Below, piece by piece: positions 17,353 through 26,407 of a stretch of DNA of 64,000 bases. Where the stretch lies: assembly GCF_030296555.1 (NCBI RefSeq), contig NZ_AP027728.1:1612001-1676000 (forward strand). Reading direction: 5' to 3'. The notes under the pieces were generated by a model. That model was not told where the DNA came from. It did no database searches and saw only the letters and a list, made by a program, of their open reading frames with translations. A program made the position numbers and the translations under genes. How positions within the stretch are numbered: position 1 is the stretch's first letter; the number at the start of each line of letters is the position of its first letter. This stretch comes from Microbacterium suwonense (lineage in GTDB: Bacteria > Actinomycetota > Actinomycetes > Actinomycetales > Microbacteriaceae).

Positions 17353-19824
17353 TCAGGCGACGCGACGTCGGCGGATGACGGTCAGCGCGGCACCGGCCAG
17401 CAGCAGGCCGATGCTCAGCGCGACACCGAGTGCCGGCGCGTCCGAACCGGTCGAGGCCAGCGCGGCACTGCTGCCGGACGCCGGATCCGTCATCGAATCG
17501 CAGGAGGTGCTGCCACCCAGCGACACCCGGAACGACAGCGCGTCCAGCACCGCACCGGCATCGTAGAAGCCCGCGAAGGCCGCAGCGCCGGCCGAGGTCA
17601 GTCGCGCCGAGGCGCCGTTGACCGCGAACGTCGAACCAGAGCTCTTGCCATTGAACGACAGGGTCGCGAAGCGCACCGTGGCATCAGTGGTCTTCGTGCC
17701 CGCCGTGTCGGTGGAGCGCACGTGCGCGTACAGCGAACCGGTTCCGTTGCCGTTCAGCACGATGCGCGGGTTGCTCAGCCGGAAGTTCAGCAGCCCGTCG
17801 TGCCCGGTGGCGGTGATGCTGCCGGTGAAGCGGATCTGACCGCGATCACCTGCGTCGACATTCACGGCGCCGCTGCTGACGCTGAACGATCCGCCGGTGA
17901 AGTCGCCCTTCGCGATCGGCCCGGTGACATAGGAGCGGAAGCTCTCTTTGAGCCCCCAGTTCAGCGTGCCGCTGGTGACGGAGCGCGCCACGCAGACCTG
18001 CTCGACGGGCGCGGTCGGGGTCGGGTCGGTCGGGACGATGATCGTCGTCTCGACGGTGAACGGAGCCGTGAGGAATGCCGTGGGCTCGCTGGCGCCTGCC
18101 GCGTCGACACGGAAGGCGTGCACCTCGTGGGCGCCGGAGGCGAAGTCCGCTGGCACCGTCCAGGACAGCCGTGCGGTGCCCTGACCGTCAGCGACCGCCG
18201 TTCCGGCGTCGACCGGGTCGGAGTGCACCTCGAAGCGCACCTTCTGGCCCTGCTCGAGACCGGTCACCACGAAGTCGAGCGCGTCACCGGGCTTGACAGC
18301 CTCCGCGCCACCGATGACCTCGAGCGCGGGCTCGTCATCCGGTTCGGGCTCGGTCGGGCGCTCACCGCGGTAGTCGATCGGCGTCGCGGTCTCCTGCTCG
18401 GCGTTCTTCTGACCGCCGGCTGCGTAGGTGTAGACGCCGTAGGAGCCGCCCTCCACGACGGACTTCGGCGCGGCCACGGTCAGCGTCGCAGTGAACGTGC
18501 CGTCGGTGCGCAGCTCGGTCCACTGAGCGCGGATCGTGTCACGGTAGCGCTCGGGCACCTTCTCGAGAGTGTCGGATGTCAGTGCCCACAGCTGCGCACC
18601 CACCTGACGCTCACTGCTGGGGGCATCCGCCGACGGCCGCCAGTCGGCGCCGAAGCTGCCGAAGACCACGTAGTCGCCCTGAGGCAGGTCGCTCGGGATC
18701 GGCATGCCGCGGCCGCCGATGTTGGCCTCGGGATCGAAGCCGGATCCCTTGATCACGATGGTGTCGCCGTCGTAGACGGGCGTGCTGCCGATCGGCGTGG
18801 TGCCGTCGGCCAGGAACACCTCGACGGAGGGCTCCCACACCGGGTCGGGGTTCGGCTCGGGGTCGGGCTCAGGGTCCGTCGCGGCGCCGGCGACGGTCAC
18901 GGTGACCGGCGCCGAGGTCGAGGCGAGGTGTGCATCGGAGTCCTCCGGCGCGAATGAGGCGGTCAGCTGGTGCTCTCCGGATGCCAGTGCCGAGGTGTTC
19001 AGCGTGGCGATGCCGTCGGCGACAGCGACGGTGCCGAGCGAGTCATCGCCGTCGAGGAAGGTGACTGCCCCTGCGGCAGATGCCGGAGAGACGGTCGCGG
19101 TGAGAGTGACATTCTCGCCCGTATGCGGTGCGACCGGTGCGGCCTCGATCACGGTGCTGGTGGCTGCAGCCGGCGCGGTGACCGTTGCGGTCAGGGTCAG
19201 CGGGTCGAACGGCTCGCCTGCCGGATACGTACCGGTGAAGGCGTCGGAGCCCGCCTGGGTGAGTGTGACGGCGGCATTGCTCCAGGTGTAGGTGGAGCCG
19301 GAGACCGCCGGCGTCGGGAGCGCCACCGTGGCGAAGTCGACGTCGTCGAGCGTGAAGGTCTCGCCCACATTCGACGTGCCGACGAACTTGCGCCCCTGCA
19401 CATCCAGCACGAGGCTGGCCGTCGTGGGCGAGGTGACGATCACCCGGGGATGGGTGAGCTGCAGATCCAGCGCGTAGACGCCGTCCATCTCATGCGCCCG
19501 GAAGCGCAGTCCGTCGCCGTTCGCGAAGGCGATCGAGCCGGCGCTGGTGTCCGCCGCAGCGGTGCCGGAGCCGTTCGACCAGCGGTAGGTGCCGGAGACG
19601 CCGCCCAGGGTGTCGATGCGGCCGTGTCCGATCGGACCGGTCACGTAGCTACGGAACGATGCCTTCACACCCCAGTCCAGAGTGGCTGCGGTGACGGTGC
19701 TGTCTTGGGCGGGTGCGGCGGTGGCCACGGCGGGCACCAGAAGCCCACCGATGGCGAGCAGGGCTGCGGTGACGAACGCGAGCAGTGCTCGGGGTGTTCG
19801 CGACGTTCTCGGGATTGTGGACAC
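17353..19824 (-). CDS. htaA: Large HtaA protein: two heme-binding HtaA domains, Ig-like repeat, LAxTG anchor
   Basis: An 823-residue surface protein for heme capture. Order: signal peptide; HtaA domain 1 (about residues 40-230, starting TLDWGVKASFRSYVTGPIGHG); a bacterial Ig-like repeat; a further region with several beta-rich stretches; HtaA domain 2 (about 611-775, TLNWGLKESFRSYVTGPIAKG to AGFYDAGAVLDAL); then LASTG at 789-793, a hydrophobic helix and an RRRR tail, which is a sortase signal of the LAxTG type. The start is a GTG with AGGAG upstream at long spacing. An iron box lies 56 bases upstream. Function is inferred from Corynebacterium HtaA. Confidence 0.92.
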   Translation of the reverse strand: MSTIPRTSRTPRALLAFVTAALLAIGGLLVPAVATAAPAQDSTVTAATLDWGVKASFRSYVTGPIGHGRIDTLGGVSGTYRWSNGSGTAAADTSAGSIAFANGDGLRFRAHEMDGVYALDLQLTHPRVIVTSPTTASLVLDVQGRKFVGTSNVGETFTLDDVDFATVALPTPAVSGSTYTWSNAAVTLTQAGSDAFTGTYPAGEPFDPLTLTATVTAPAAATSTVIEAAPVAPHTGENVTLTATVSPASAAGAVTFLDGDDSLGTVAVADGIATLNTSALASGEHQLTASFAPEDSDAHLASTSAPVTVTVAGAATDPEPDPEPNPDPVWEPSVEVFLADGTTPIGSTPVYDGDTIVIKGSGFDPEANIGGRGMPIPSDLPQGDYVVFGSFGADWRPSADAPSSERQVGAQLWALTSDTLEKVPERYRDTIRAQWTELRTDGTFTATLTVAAPKSVVEGGSYGVYTYAAGGQKNAEQETATPIDYRGERPTEPEPDDEPALEVIGGAEAVKPGDALDFVVTGLEQGQKVRFEVHSDPVDAGTAVADGQGTARLSWTVPADFASGAHEVHAFRVDAAGASEPTAFLTAPFTVETTIIVPTDPTPTAPVEQVCVARSVTSGTLNWGLKESFRSYVTGPIAKGDFTGGSFSVSSGAVNVDAGDRGQIRFTGSITATGHDGLLNFRLSNPRIVLNGNGTGSLYAHVRSTDTAGTKTTDATVRFATLSFNGKSSGSTFAVNGASARLTSAGAAAFAGFYDAGAVLDALSFRVSLGGSTSCDSMTDPASGSSAALASTGSDAPALGVALSIGLLLAGAALTVIRRRRVA

Positions 19825-19879
19825 GACGGACGGGTCTCCTCTGCGTGCATGTGCGAGGACTCGCGACTGCGAATCGGGT

Positions 19880-19898
19880 TAAGGTTAGCCTTACCTAA
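19880..19898. promoter_or_regulatory. DtxR/IdeR-type iron box upstream of the large HtaA gene
   Basis: TAAGGTTAGCCTTACCTAA is a near-palindromic match to the DtxR consensus, followed by a T-rich stretch. It lies between the start of the large HtaA gene and the heme oxygenase terminator. Iron repression of the HtaA operon is the expected role. Confidence 0.87.
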
Positions 19899-19923
19899 TT
19901 TTTTTGGCAAATGGCAGCGAAAC

Positions 19924-19957
19924 GCGCCGTGACGCACAGACGAGCGCGTCACGGCGC
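19924..19957 (-). terminator. Terminator of the heme oxygenase gene
   Basis: A 12-bp perfect stem (GCGCCGTGACGC with its complement) and a ten-base loop lie 13 bases past the heme oxygenase stop codon. It separates that transcript from the HtaA promoter and iron box. Confidence 0.8.
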
Positions 19958-19970
19958 GGCGTGCCGCCGC

Positions 19971-21040
19971 TCAGACTGCGGCGGCCTGGCGTTCGCGCTC
20001 GAGGTCGATGAAAACAGCGGTGTTGTGGCGGTATGCCGCCCGCACCTCATCCAGCATCCGCTGCTGCTCGGGCTCCGGAAGCACCTCGCCGTAGGCGTCG
20101 AGAACCTCGCGATAGCGATTCTTGAAGACGGTCAGATCCCCCAGGTCGGTGAAATCGTAGAACGACGCCCCCTCGGCGCCGAACCCGAATTGGCGGATCA
20201 CCCGGCGTGCGATCACCTGCCCCCGGAGAGGTCGCCGAGATAGCGGGTGTAGTGGTGCGCGATGATGCCGGCCGTCCAGCCTTCGTCTGCCACCTCACGG
20301 ATGCGGCGCGCGTAATCCGCCGTCGCGGGAACGGCTGACAGACCGTTTCGCCAGTCGTCGCCGCGCAGGTGCCGCAGGTCGCGCTCGAGAGTGTCCATGC
20401 GCAGCAGGGACCCCGGATGCAGGACTGCCAGCATCGGGTCGTCCAGGAGCTGCCGCGAGGCCTCTTCGAGCGCCTCGTACATGAAGTAATGCTGCACCAC
20501 GAGCGCGATGTAGTCGTCGAGCGTGCCCTTGCCGCGGATGACGTCGGTCATGAACGTGGCGCCCTCGCTGTCGCCGTGATCGCCCCAGGTGGCCTCGCGC
20601 AGCCGGCGGGCGAAGCTGTCGTCGGCGGAATCCTCTGCGGTTCCGTGATGCCCGTGGCCGGGTGCGCCGCCATGGGCGGGTGCGTGCGCGGCCTCATGGG
20701 GGTGGCCTCCGCCGTGGCGGGCAGTCGCATGTGGCGACGGCGCATGCTCCTCACGCGGAGTCACTCCCAACCGACGACACGCCTCCCGATAGAGCGAGAC
20801 GGCCTCGCGGCGGAACTGAGCGCGCTCGACGATCTCTCCACCCGGCCAGTCCAGCACCAGTTCGTGCTCGCCTGCGGCATCCGTCACCCGCCACTCGCCG
20901 TGATGCGCGTCGAGAGTCACCATCCGCGACGATGCCGCCAGCGGATAGCCGAAGGCGCGTGCGATGAGCAGGTTGTCGTCGGCGTGATCGCCGTTCATGT
21001 GTCCGGTGACGGCGGAGATGATGGAGTCGTCGATCAGCAT
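19971..21040 (-). CDS. DUF2470-heme oxygenase fusion protein, apparent frameshift
   Basis: Cytoplasmic enzyme expected to open heme to biliverdin, CO and iron. The roughly 356-residue protein has an N-terminal DUF2470/HugZ-like domain (about 5-90, GHMNGDHADDNLLIARAFG). A linker with ten histidines follows (about 99-132). Then comes a heme oxygenase domain from about 140, with probable heme-ligand His155 in GDHGDSEGATFM and the distal-helix segment YLGDLSGG. The frame stops at LSGGR. Adding one base to the C run at 20220-20224 restores LSGGQVIARRV. I prefer ATG 21040 to TTG 21067 because the latter abuts the iron box. It completes the heme route of this locus. Confidence 0.9.
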
Positions 21041-21067
21041 GCGGGCACTCTTTCGCGGCGAGGTCAA

Positions 21068-21086
21068 TAAGGTGAGCCTTACCTAC
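21068..21086. promoter_or_regulatory. DtxR/IdeR-type iron box upstream of the heme oxygenase gene
   Basis: TAAGGTGAGCCTTACCTAC is the third iron-box match in the locus. It is 28 bases upstream of the heme oxygenase ATG. It supports coordinated iron repression of heme capture, import and degradation. Confidence 0.85.
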
Positions 21087-21183
21087 TCTAGTTGACTTGC
21101 CGGGCGGGAGGAACCGCCCGGAGCCCGGTCACCGTCTGCTCACCGCCCGCTCACCGTCTGGAGCGTCTGCGTCGCCCGTCGCG

Positions 21184-22317
21184 TCAGTCGTCGCCGACGT
21201 CGATGGCCAGCACCAGAACGGCACTCAGATCGTCGCGCTCGACGGCGATGGAGGGCCCGGCGATGTCGACGAGGACGCCGGCGATCTCGTCATGGTCGCT
21301 GAGCACCTTCGCCAGCTGCTCGGGCTCGAAGGGCATCGGCTTGTCCTTGCGCCCGAGCACGACGACCTCCAGCGGATGCGAGAACACCTGCAGGAAGCGA
21401 CGGCCGTCGGCTGTGCGAGCCTCGGCGATGCCGACCGGCTGACCGTTGCCGCCGTCGTTGATCGCCACCCAGCTGCGGGTCTTCGCGAGCGCCTCGGCGA
21501 CGCGCACCGGCGTCTGCTCGTCACGGGGTGCTGCGAGCAGCGTCTTGACCGACATGTCGGCGTCGCCCTGTTCGAGCGCCCGCTGCAGCAGTTCGGTCGG
21601 GAAGACTGCCCGGTGCGGTGCGGAGGAGTTGTCGATGATGATGCCGGAGAATCCGCCGGCGACCACCTGCTGGTACACCGAGGTCGCGGGCTGGGCGATG
21701 GCGGATGTCGATGCCGCGTCCTCCTCGCCCTGCACGGATGCCCGCAGCGCCGCGCCAGAGCTGTAGGCGAGCATGAACGAGCGATCCCCATCGCGGACCA
21801 CGCCGATCGACAGCGGCTTGCCCGCGGCCATCTGCTCACGGGCGTCGCCGTGCACCCGCAGGTACAGGTGGCCCTGCAGAGACTGCCGCATGACGCCGAG
21901 CAGCTGTTCGTTGGTCACGCCTTCTTCGAGCTGCGCCAGCGCAACGCGCAGCAGCACGTTGTCGTTCAGCCCTTCGACGGTGTGCGTCTGCTCGGGAGGC
22001 AGGGCCGGCGCCAGCGGAAGACGTGCACCGCCCATCTGCGTGACGGGCACTCCGCTGCTTGAGGCCGCTCGGGGACGCGGGGTGGTCTCATCGGCGCCCT
22101 GCTCGGCATCCGGCGGCGTCTCGACGGGCATGCTCACCTCGGGCCCGGCCTGCGCGCCGACACCGCGGAACGCCTGCACCGAGATGCCGACGTCGGGAAC
22201 CGGCTCACTGGGCGGCTGCTCGTCTTCGGCGACCTCGTCCACGGCATCCGCCTGGATCGGGTCCTGCGACTCGGGTTGCGCGTCGTCGGTCTTCTTGCGG
22301 CGGGAGAACAAGGCCAT
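21184..22317 (-). CDS. SseB family protein
   Basis: A 377-residue protein starting at the ATG with complement 22315-22317 (MALFSRRKKTDDAQPESQD). The N-terminal 110 residues are acidic and Pro/Glu-rich, probably disordered. From about residue 120 there are two globular halves resembling the SseB N-terminal and C-terminal domains (LPLAPALPPEQTHTVEGLNDNVLLRVALAQLEEG; ALEQGDADMSVKTLLAA). The family is widespread in actinobacteria and its molecular role is not established. The frame stays open far upstream, but that region is antisense to the glutaminase gene and shows no protein-like sequence. Divergent from glsA. Confidence 0.8.
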   Translation of the reverse strand: MALFSRRKKTDDAQPESQDPIQADAVDEVAEDEQPPSEPVPDVGISVQAFRGVGAQAGPEVSMPVETPPDAEQGADETTPRPRAASSSGVPVTQMGGARLPLAPALPPEQTHTVEGLNDNVLLRVALAQLEEGVTNEQLLGVMRQSLQGHLYLRVHGDAREQMAAGKPLSIGVVRDGDRSFMLAYSSGAALRASVQGEEDAASTSAIAQPATSVYQQVVAGGFSGIIIDNSSAPHRAVFPTELLQRALEQGDADMSVKTLLAAPRDEQTPVRVAEALAKTRSWVAINDGGNGQPVGIAEARTADGRRFLQVFSHPLEVVVLGRKDKPMPFEPEQLAKVLSDHDEIAGVLVDIAGPSIAVERDDLSAVLVLAIDVGDD

Positions 22318-22398
22318 ATCACTCAGCCTAACGCGGGGCGCCCGCACGCAGGCATCCGTCCGCAGGGCCCGGTTGTGCCCGGGCCGTAGCATGGGCGG

Positions 22399-23781
22399 AT
22401 GGCCGCCCCGGAGAAGCTCTCGGACATCGTCACCTCGTTCCTCGACGTCGTGCACGATCGGCTCGTCGGCGATCGACGCGGCGCGGTCGCCGACTACATC
22501 CCGCAGCTGGCCGACGCCGATCCGGAGCTGTTCGGCATCGCGCTGTGCGGGCTCAACGGTCGCGTGTACGAGAGCGGCGACACGCACGTGGAGTTCACGA
22601 TCCAGTCGGCGTCGAAGCCTTTCGTCTACTCGCTCGCGCTCGATGATCAGGGGCTGGATGCCGTGCACGCGCGGGTCGGCGCCGAGCCCAGCGGCGAGGC
22701 CTTCAACTCCGTCAAGCTCGAGGCCGGCACCGGACGACCGCCGAACCCGATGGTCAACGCCGGCGCGATCGTGACGACCTCGCTCGTCGAGGGATCCTCC
22801 GCCGACGATCGCTTTGCCCGCATCCTCGCCCGGCTCAGCGCATTCGCCGGCCGCGACCTCAGCGTGGACGAAGCGGTGTTCGCCTCCGAGCAGGAATCCG
22901 GTGACCGCAACCGTGCGCTGGCGTACCTCATGCGCGGCGCGGGGTCGCTGACCGCTCCGGTCGCCGAGACGCTCGAGACGTACTTCCGGCAGTGCTCGGT
23001 GCTCGTCACCGCGAGTGACATCGCGGTGATGGGTGCGACGCTCGCCAACGGCGGCGTCAATCCGCTGACGGGCGAGCGCGTGACCAGCGCCGAGACCTGC
23101 CAGCACGTCATGACGATCATGGCCACCTGCGGAATGTACGACTACGCCGGCGAATGGCTGCTGCGGGCGGGGCTTCCCGCCAAATCCGGCGTCGCGGGCG
23201 GACTGGTCGCGAGCTCACCGGGCGAGTTCGGCCTCGGCCTGTACAGTCCGCGACTGGATGCCAGCGGCGCGAGCGTGCGCGGCGTCGTGGCTGCGCAGCG
23301 GCTGGCGACGCGGTTCGGGTTGCACGTGCTGCACCGTCCGCTGACGCTGTCGGCCGCGGAGGTGACCGCAGCGAACGACGAGCTGGCGGCGGGTCTCGGC
23401 GCCGAGCAGGATGCGGTCGCCACGCAGCTGCTGCAGGAGAACGCCGACGATCTGGCCGTGTGGCGGCTGCGCGGGTACATCGACTTCGACGGCGCGGAGC
23501 GGCTGCTGCTCGACCTGGACTCGTGGCTCGAGGCCCGCCCGGCGGATCGCGAGTCGCCGGCGGTCATCGTCCTCGATCTGACCGAGGTGACTCAGCTGCA
23601 GTCCGTCGCGGTGTGGATGCTCGCCGCGCTCGCCACGTGGTGCCGGGCGCGCGGCATGCGCGTGATCGCGAGCGACCCGCAGGGCCGCAGCCTCGGAGTG
23701 GCAGGGCTCTCGCAGTCGGCGGGTTTCGACGATGCCGTGCGGGATGCCGCGGCTATGACCGGCGCGAACCCCGACGACTGA
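22399..23781 (+). CDS. glsA: Glutaminase with C-terminal STAS domain
   Basis: Hydrolyses glutamine to glutamate and ammonia. The 460-residue protein has a beta-lactamase-like glutaminase domain (about 1-310) with the catalytic Ser70-x-x-Lys73 pair in QSASKPF, NPMVNAGAI, and a serine in the AKSGVAGG loop. About 150 further residues form a STAS domain (AVIVLDLTEVTQLQSVAVWMLAAL and following), which is absent from the short E. coli glutaminases and may regulate or oligomerise the enzyme. It converges on pcrA. Confidence 0.95.
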   Translation: MAAPEKLSDIVTSFLDVVHDRLVGDRRGAVADYIPQLADADPELFGIALCGLNGRVYESGDTHVEFTIQSASKPFVYSLALDDQGLDAVHARVGAEPSGEAFNSVKLEAGTGRPPNPMVNAGAIVTTSLVEGSSADDRFARILARLSAFAGRDLSVDEAVFASEQESGDRNRALAYLMRGAGSLTAPVAETLETYFRQCSVLVTASDIAVMGATLANGGVNPLTGERVTSAETCQHVMTIMATCGMYDYAGEWLLRAGLPAKSGVAGGLVASSPGEFGLGLYSPRLDASGASVRGVVAAQRLATRFGLHVLHRPLTLSAAEVTAANDELAAGLGAEQDAVATQLLQENADDLAVWRLRGYIDFDGAERLLLDLDSWLEARPADRESPAVIVLDLTEVTQLQSVAVWMLAALATWCRARGMRVIASDPQGRSLGVAGLSQSAGFDDAVRDAAAMTGANPDD

Positions 23782-23863
23782 GCGGCTGCACGCGTCAGGG
23801 CAGTTGCGGGCGGCTGAGCGGCTGCGCGCGTGGCAGCTGCGCGCGGTGGGCGCGGCCGCCGGG

Positions 23864-26341
23864 TCAGAGCTTGACGATCGGTGCGATCTTGATCAGCAGC
23901 TTCTTCTGCCCGGCGGTGTCGAAGCGCACATGGGCGATGCGCTTGGCGCCCTCGCCGGTGACGGCCTCGATGCGCCCCTCGCCGAAGTCGTCGTGGCGGA
24001 TGCGATCGCCGGTCGCCAGCTCGAGGTCGCCGTTGTCGCGCACCTTGCCGGTGACCTTGTTCGGGAACCGGTCCATCGCGGTGGAGAGCGGCTTGAGCCC
24101 CTCGCGCTTGGGCAGGGCCTGCACGCCGAACCGATCGCCGCCGCCCTTCGATGAGCCCTGACCGCCGCTCCCCCAGCCACCGGATCGGCGGGCGTTCAGC
24201 GCACGCGACTGCATGCCGCCACGTGAGTTCACATCACCCGGCGACTGGCGCCAGTCGATCAGCTCGGCGGGGATCTCCTGCAGGAACCGGCTCGGCATCG
24301 CCACCGACACCTCACCGAACTGGGCGCGCGTCATGGCGAGCGAGAGGTGCAGGCGCTTGCGCGCCCGGGTGATGCCGACGTAGAAGAGCCGACGCTCCTC
24401 CTGCGGCCCTCCCGGCTCCCCCGCCGAGATGCGGTGCGGGATGAGATCCTCTTCGACGCCGGTGACGAACACGGCGTCGTACTCCAGGCCCTTGGCGGTG
24501 TGCAAGGTCATCAGCGAGACCACGCCCGACTCGTCGTCGAGATCGTCGGCATCCGAGACCAGCGCCACCTCGGTGAGGAAGTCGACGATGGTGCCATCGG
24601 GGTTGTTCCGGGCGAAGTCGCGAGCCACGGCGACGAACTCGTCGAGGTTCTCCAGTCGCGCCTCGTCCTGCGGGTCGCGACTGGCGCGCAGGGCGTCGAA
24701 GTAGCCGCTCTTGTTCAGCAGCACCGTGAGACCCTCGGCCACCGAGGTGGGCGGGGGCAGCTCTCCGGATGCCGGCAGCAGCACCTCGGTGGCTTCGGCC
24801 AGTACGCTGTCGAGCCGGGCGATGGCCGCCTGCAGCTTCGGGCCGACTCCGAGCTCGCCGGGGTGACGCAGCGCATCGCGGAAGCTGATGCCGTGCTGCT
24901 CGGCGTACATTCCGATGGAGGTCTCGGTGACGGCGCCGATGCCGCGACGCGGCTTGTTGAGGATGCGACGCACGGCCATGTCGTCGGCCGGGTTGGCGAC
25001 CGCCACCAGGTAGGCCAGCGCGTCCTTGATCTCGGCGCGCTCGTAGAACTTCGTGCCGCCCATGATCTTGTACGGCACGGCCGAGCGGATGAAGATCTCC
25101 TCCAGCGCCCGGGACTGAGAGTTGGTGCGGTAGAACACCGCCATCTCGGAGTACGCAACGCCTGCGCGCCGCAGCTGCTCCACCTCGTCGGCGACGAACT
25201 GCGCCTCGTCGTGCTGCGAGTAGCCGGTGAAGCCGACGATCTTCTCGCCCGGCCCCTTGTCGCTCCACAGGTTCTTCGCCTTGCGGTCGAAGTTGTTGCC
25301 GATCACGGAGTTCGCGGCCGAGAGGATGTTCTGCGTCGAGCGGTAGTTCTGCTCGAGCAGCACGACCTTCGCCCCGGGGAAGTCGCGCTCGAACTCGGTG
25401 ATGTTGCGGATGTCCGCGCCGCGGAAGGCGTAGATCGACTGGTCGGAGTCGCCGACCACGGTCAGCGAAGCGCCCGCGGTGCTCTCGTCGGAGGAGGCCT
25501 CCGGCTCGGGCTCGAAGATCATCATGCCGTTGGAGGCATATGGTTCTGGCGCCTCGCCCTCGATGGGCTTGGTCAGCTCGCGGATGAGCGAGTACTGCGC
25601 ATGGTTGGTGTCCTGATACTCGTCGACGAGGATGTGCCGGAACCGGCGGCGGTAGACGTTCGCAACCTTCGGGAAGGCGCGGAACAGGAACACCGTCTGC
25701 GCGATCAGGTCGTCGAAGTCGAAGGCGTTCGACTTCTGCAGCGCCCGCTGGTAGTCAGCGAAGATGTCGGCGAACTTCCGCTCCGCGGGGTCGGACATGT
25801 TCGCCTGGCGCGCGTAGCCCTCGGCATCCAGCAGCTCGTTCTTCAGCTTGGAGATGCGTGACTGCGCCGCTCCGGGCGTGAGGCCGTAGGCATCCGCCTC
25901 GTGCTCCTTGACCAGCCGCTTCAGCAGCGCACGCGAGTCGCCGGAGTCGTAGATCGTGAACGATTTCGTGAAGCCGAACTGATCGGCCTCACGGCGCAGG
26001 ATGCGCACGCACGCCGAGTGGAAGGTCGAGATCCACATGCCGCGCGCGGTGTCCCCGACCAGCCCCGCCACCCGCTCGCGCATCTCACCGGCGGCCTTGT
26101 TGGTGAACGTGATCGCCAGGATCTGGCTGGGCCAGGCCTCACGCTGCTGCAGCAGCAGGGCGATCCGCCGGGTGAGCACACTGGTCTTACCCGAACCGGC
26201 GCCGGCGACGATCAACAGCGCGATGCCGCGGTAGGTGACGGCCTCGAGCTGCTGCGGGTTGAGCCCCGCGAGCAGTGCATCGCGGCCCTCTGCGGGCCGC
26301 GGGCCGGAGGATGCGGGGACGATGAGTGAGGCGTCGGTCAT
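23864..26341 (-). CDS. pcrA: ATP-dependent DNA helicase PcrA/UvrD
   Basis: A superfamily 1 3'-to-5' helicase for repair and replication, 825 residues. The Q motif is in LNPQQLEAV, Walker A AGAGSGKT at 46-53, Walker B in VDEYQDTNHAQY, motif III in GDSDQSIYAFRGAD, QNYRST (motif IV), and VSLMTLHTAKGLEYDAVF (motif V) followed by the RRLFYVGITRARK box (motif VI). The C-terminus has the small beta domain typical of PcrA (GDRIRHDDFGEGRIEAV). In M. tuberculosis uvrD1 (Rv0949) also lies near sucCD and purN-purH. Start at the ATG whose complement is at 26339-26341. Confidence 0.97.
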   Translation of the reverse strand: MTDASLIVPASSGPRPAEGRDALLAGLNPQQLEAVTYRGIALLIVAGAGSGKTSVLTRRIALLLQQREAWPSQILAITFTNKAAGEMRERVAGLVGDTARGMWISTFHSACVRILRREADQFGFTKSFTIYDSGDSRALLKRLVKEHEADAYGLTPGAAQSRISKLKNELLDAEGYARQANMSDPAERKFADIFADYQRALQKSNAFDFDDLIAQTVFLFRAFPKVANVYRRRFRHILVDEYQDTNHAQYSLIRELTKPIEGEAPEPYASNGMMIFEPEPEASSDESTAGASLTVVGDSDQSIYAFRGADIRNITEFERDFPGAKVVLLEQNYRSTQNILSAANSVIGNNFDRKAKNLWSDKGPGEKIVGFTGYSQHDEAQFVADEVEQLRRAGVAYSEMAVFYRTNSQSRALEEIFIRSAVPYKIMGGTKFYERAEIKDALAYLVAVANPADDMAVRRILNKPRRGIGAVTETSIGMYAEQHGISFRDALRHPGELGVGPKLQAAIARLDSVLAEATEVLLPASGELPPPTSVAEGLTVLLNKSGYFDALRASRDPQDEARLENLDEFVAVARDFARNNPDGTIVDFLTEVALVSDADDLDDESGVVSLMTLHTAKGLEYDAVFVTGVEEDLIPHRISAGEPGGPQEERRLFYVGITRARKRLHLSLAMTRAQFGEVSVAMPSRFLQEIPAELIDWRQSPGDVNSRGGMQSRALNARRSGGWGSGGQGSSKGGGDRFGVQALPKREGLKPLSTAMDRFPNKVTGKVRDNGDLELATGDRIRHDDFGEGRIEAVTGEGAKRIAHVRFDTAGQKKLLIKIAPIVKL

Positions 26342-26370
26342 GGCCCTTCGAGTCTAGGCCGCGCCTCCGA

Positions 26371-26398
26371 CAGCCGGCCGCCCGGCCGGTTCCGGCTG
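26371..26398 (-). terminator. Possible terminator of the glycerophosphodiesterase gene
   Basis: A short GC-rich dyad (CAGCCGG at 26371-26377 with CCGGCTG at 26392-26398, and alternative inner pairings) lies nine bases after the phosphodiesterase stop codon and before pcrA. It is weak and has no T-run. Confidence 0.35.
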
Positions 26399-26407
26399 CT
26401 CGCGCAG

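Noticed and set aside
23782-23863. Terminator between convergent glsA and pcrA
   Set aside because: The gap has repeated GAGCGGCTGC words and short GC dyads but no stem I would trust.
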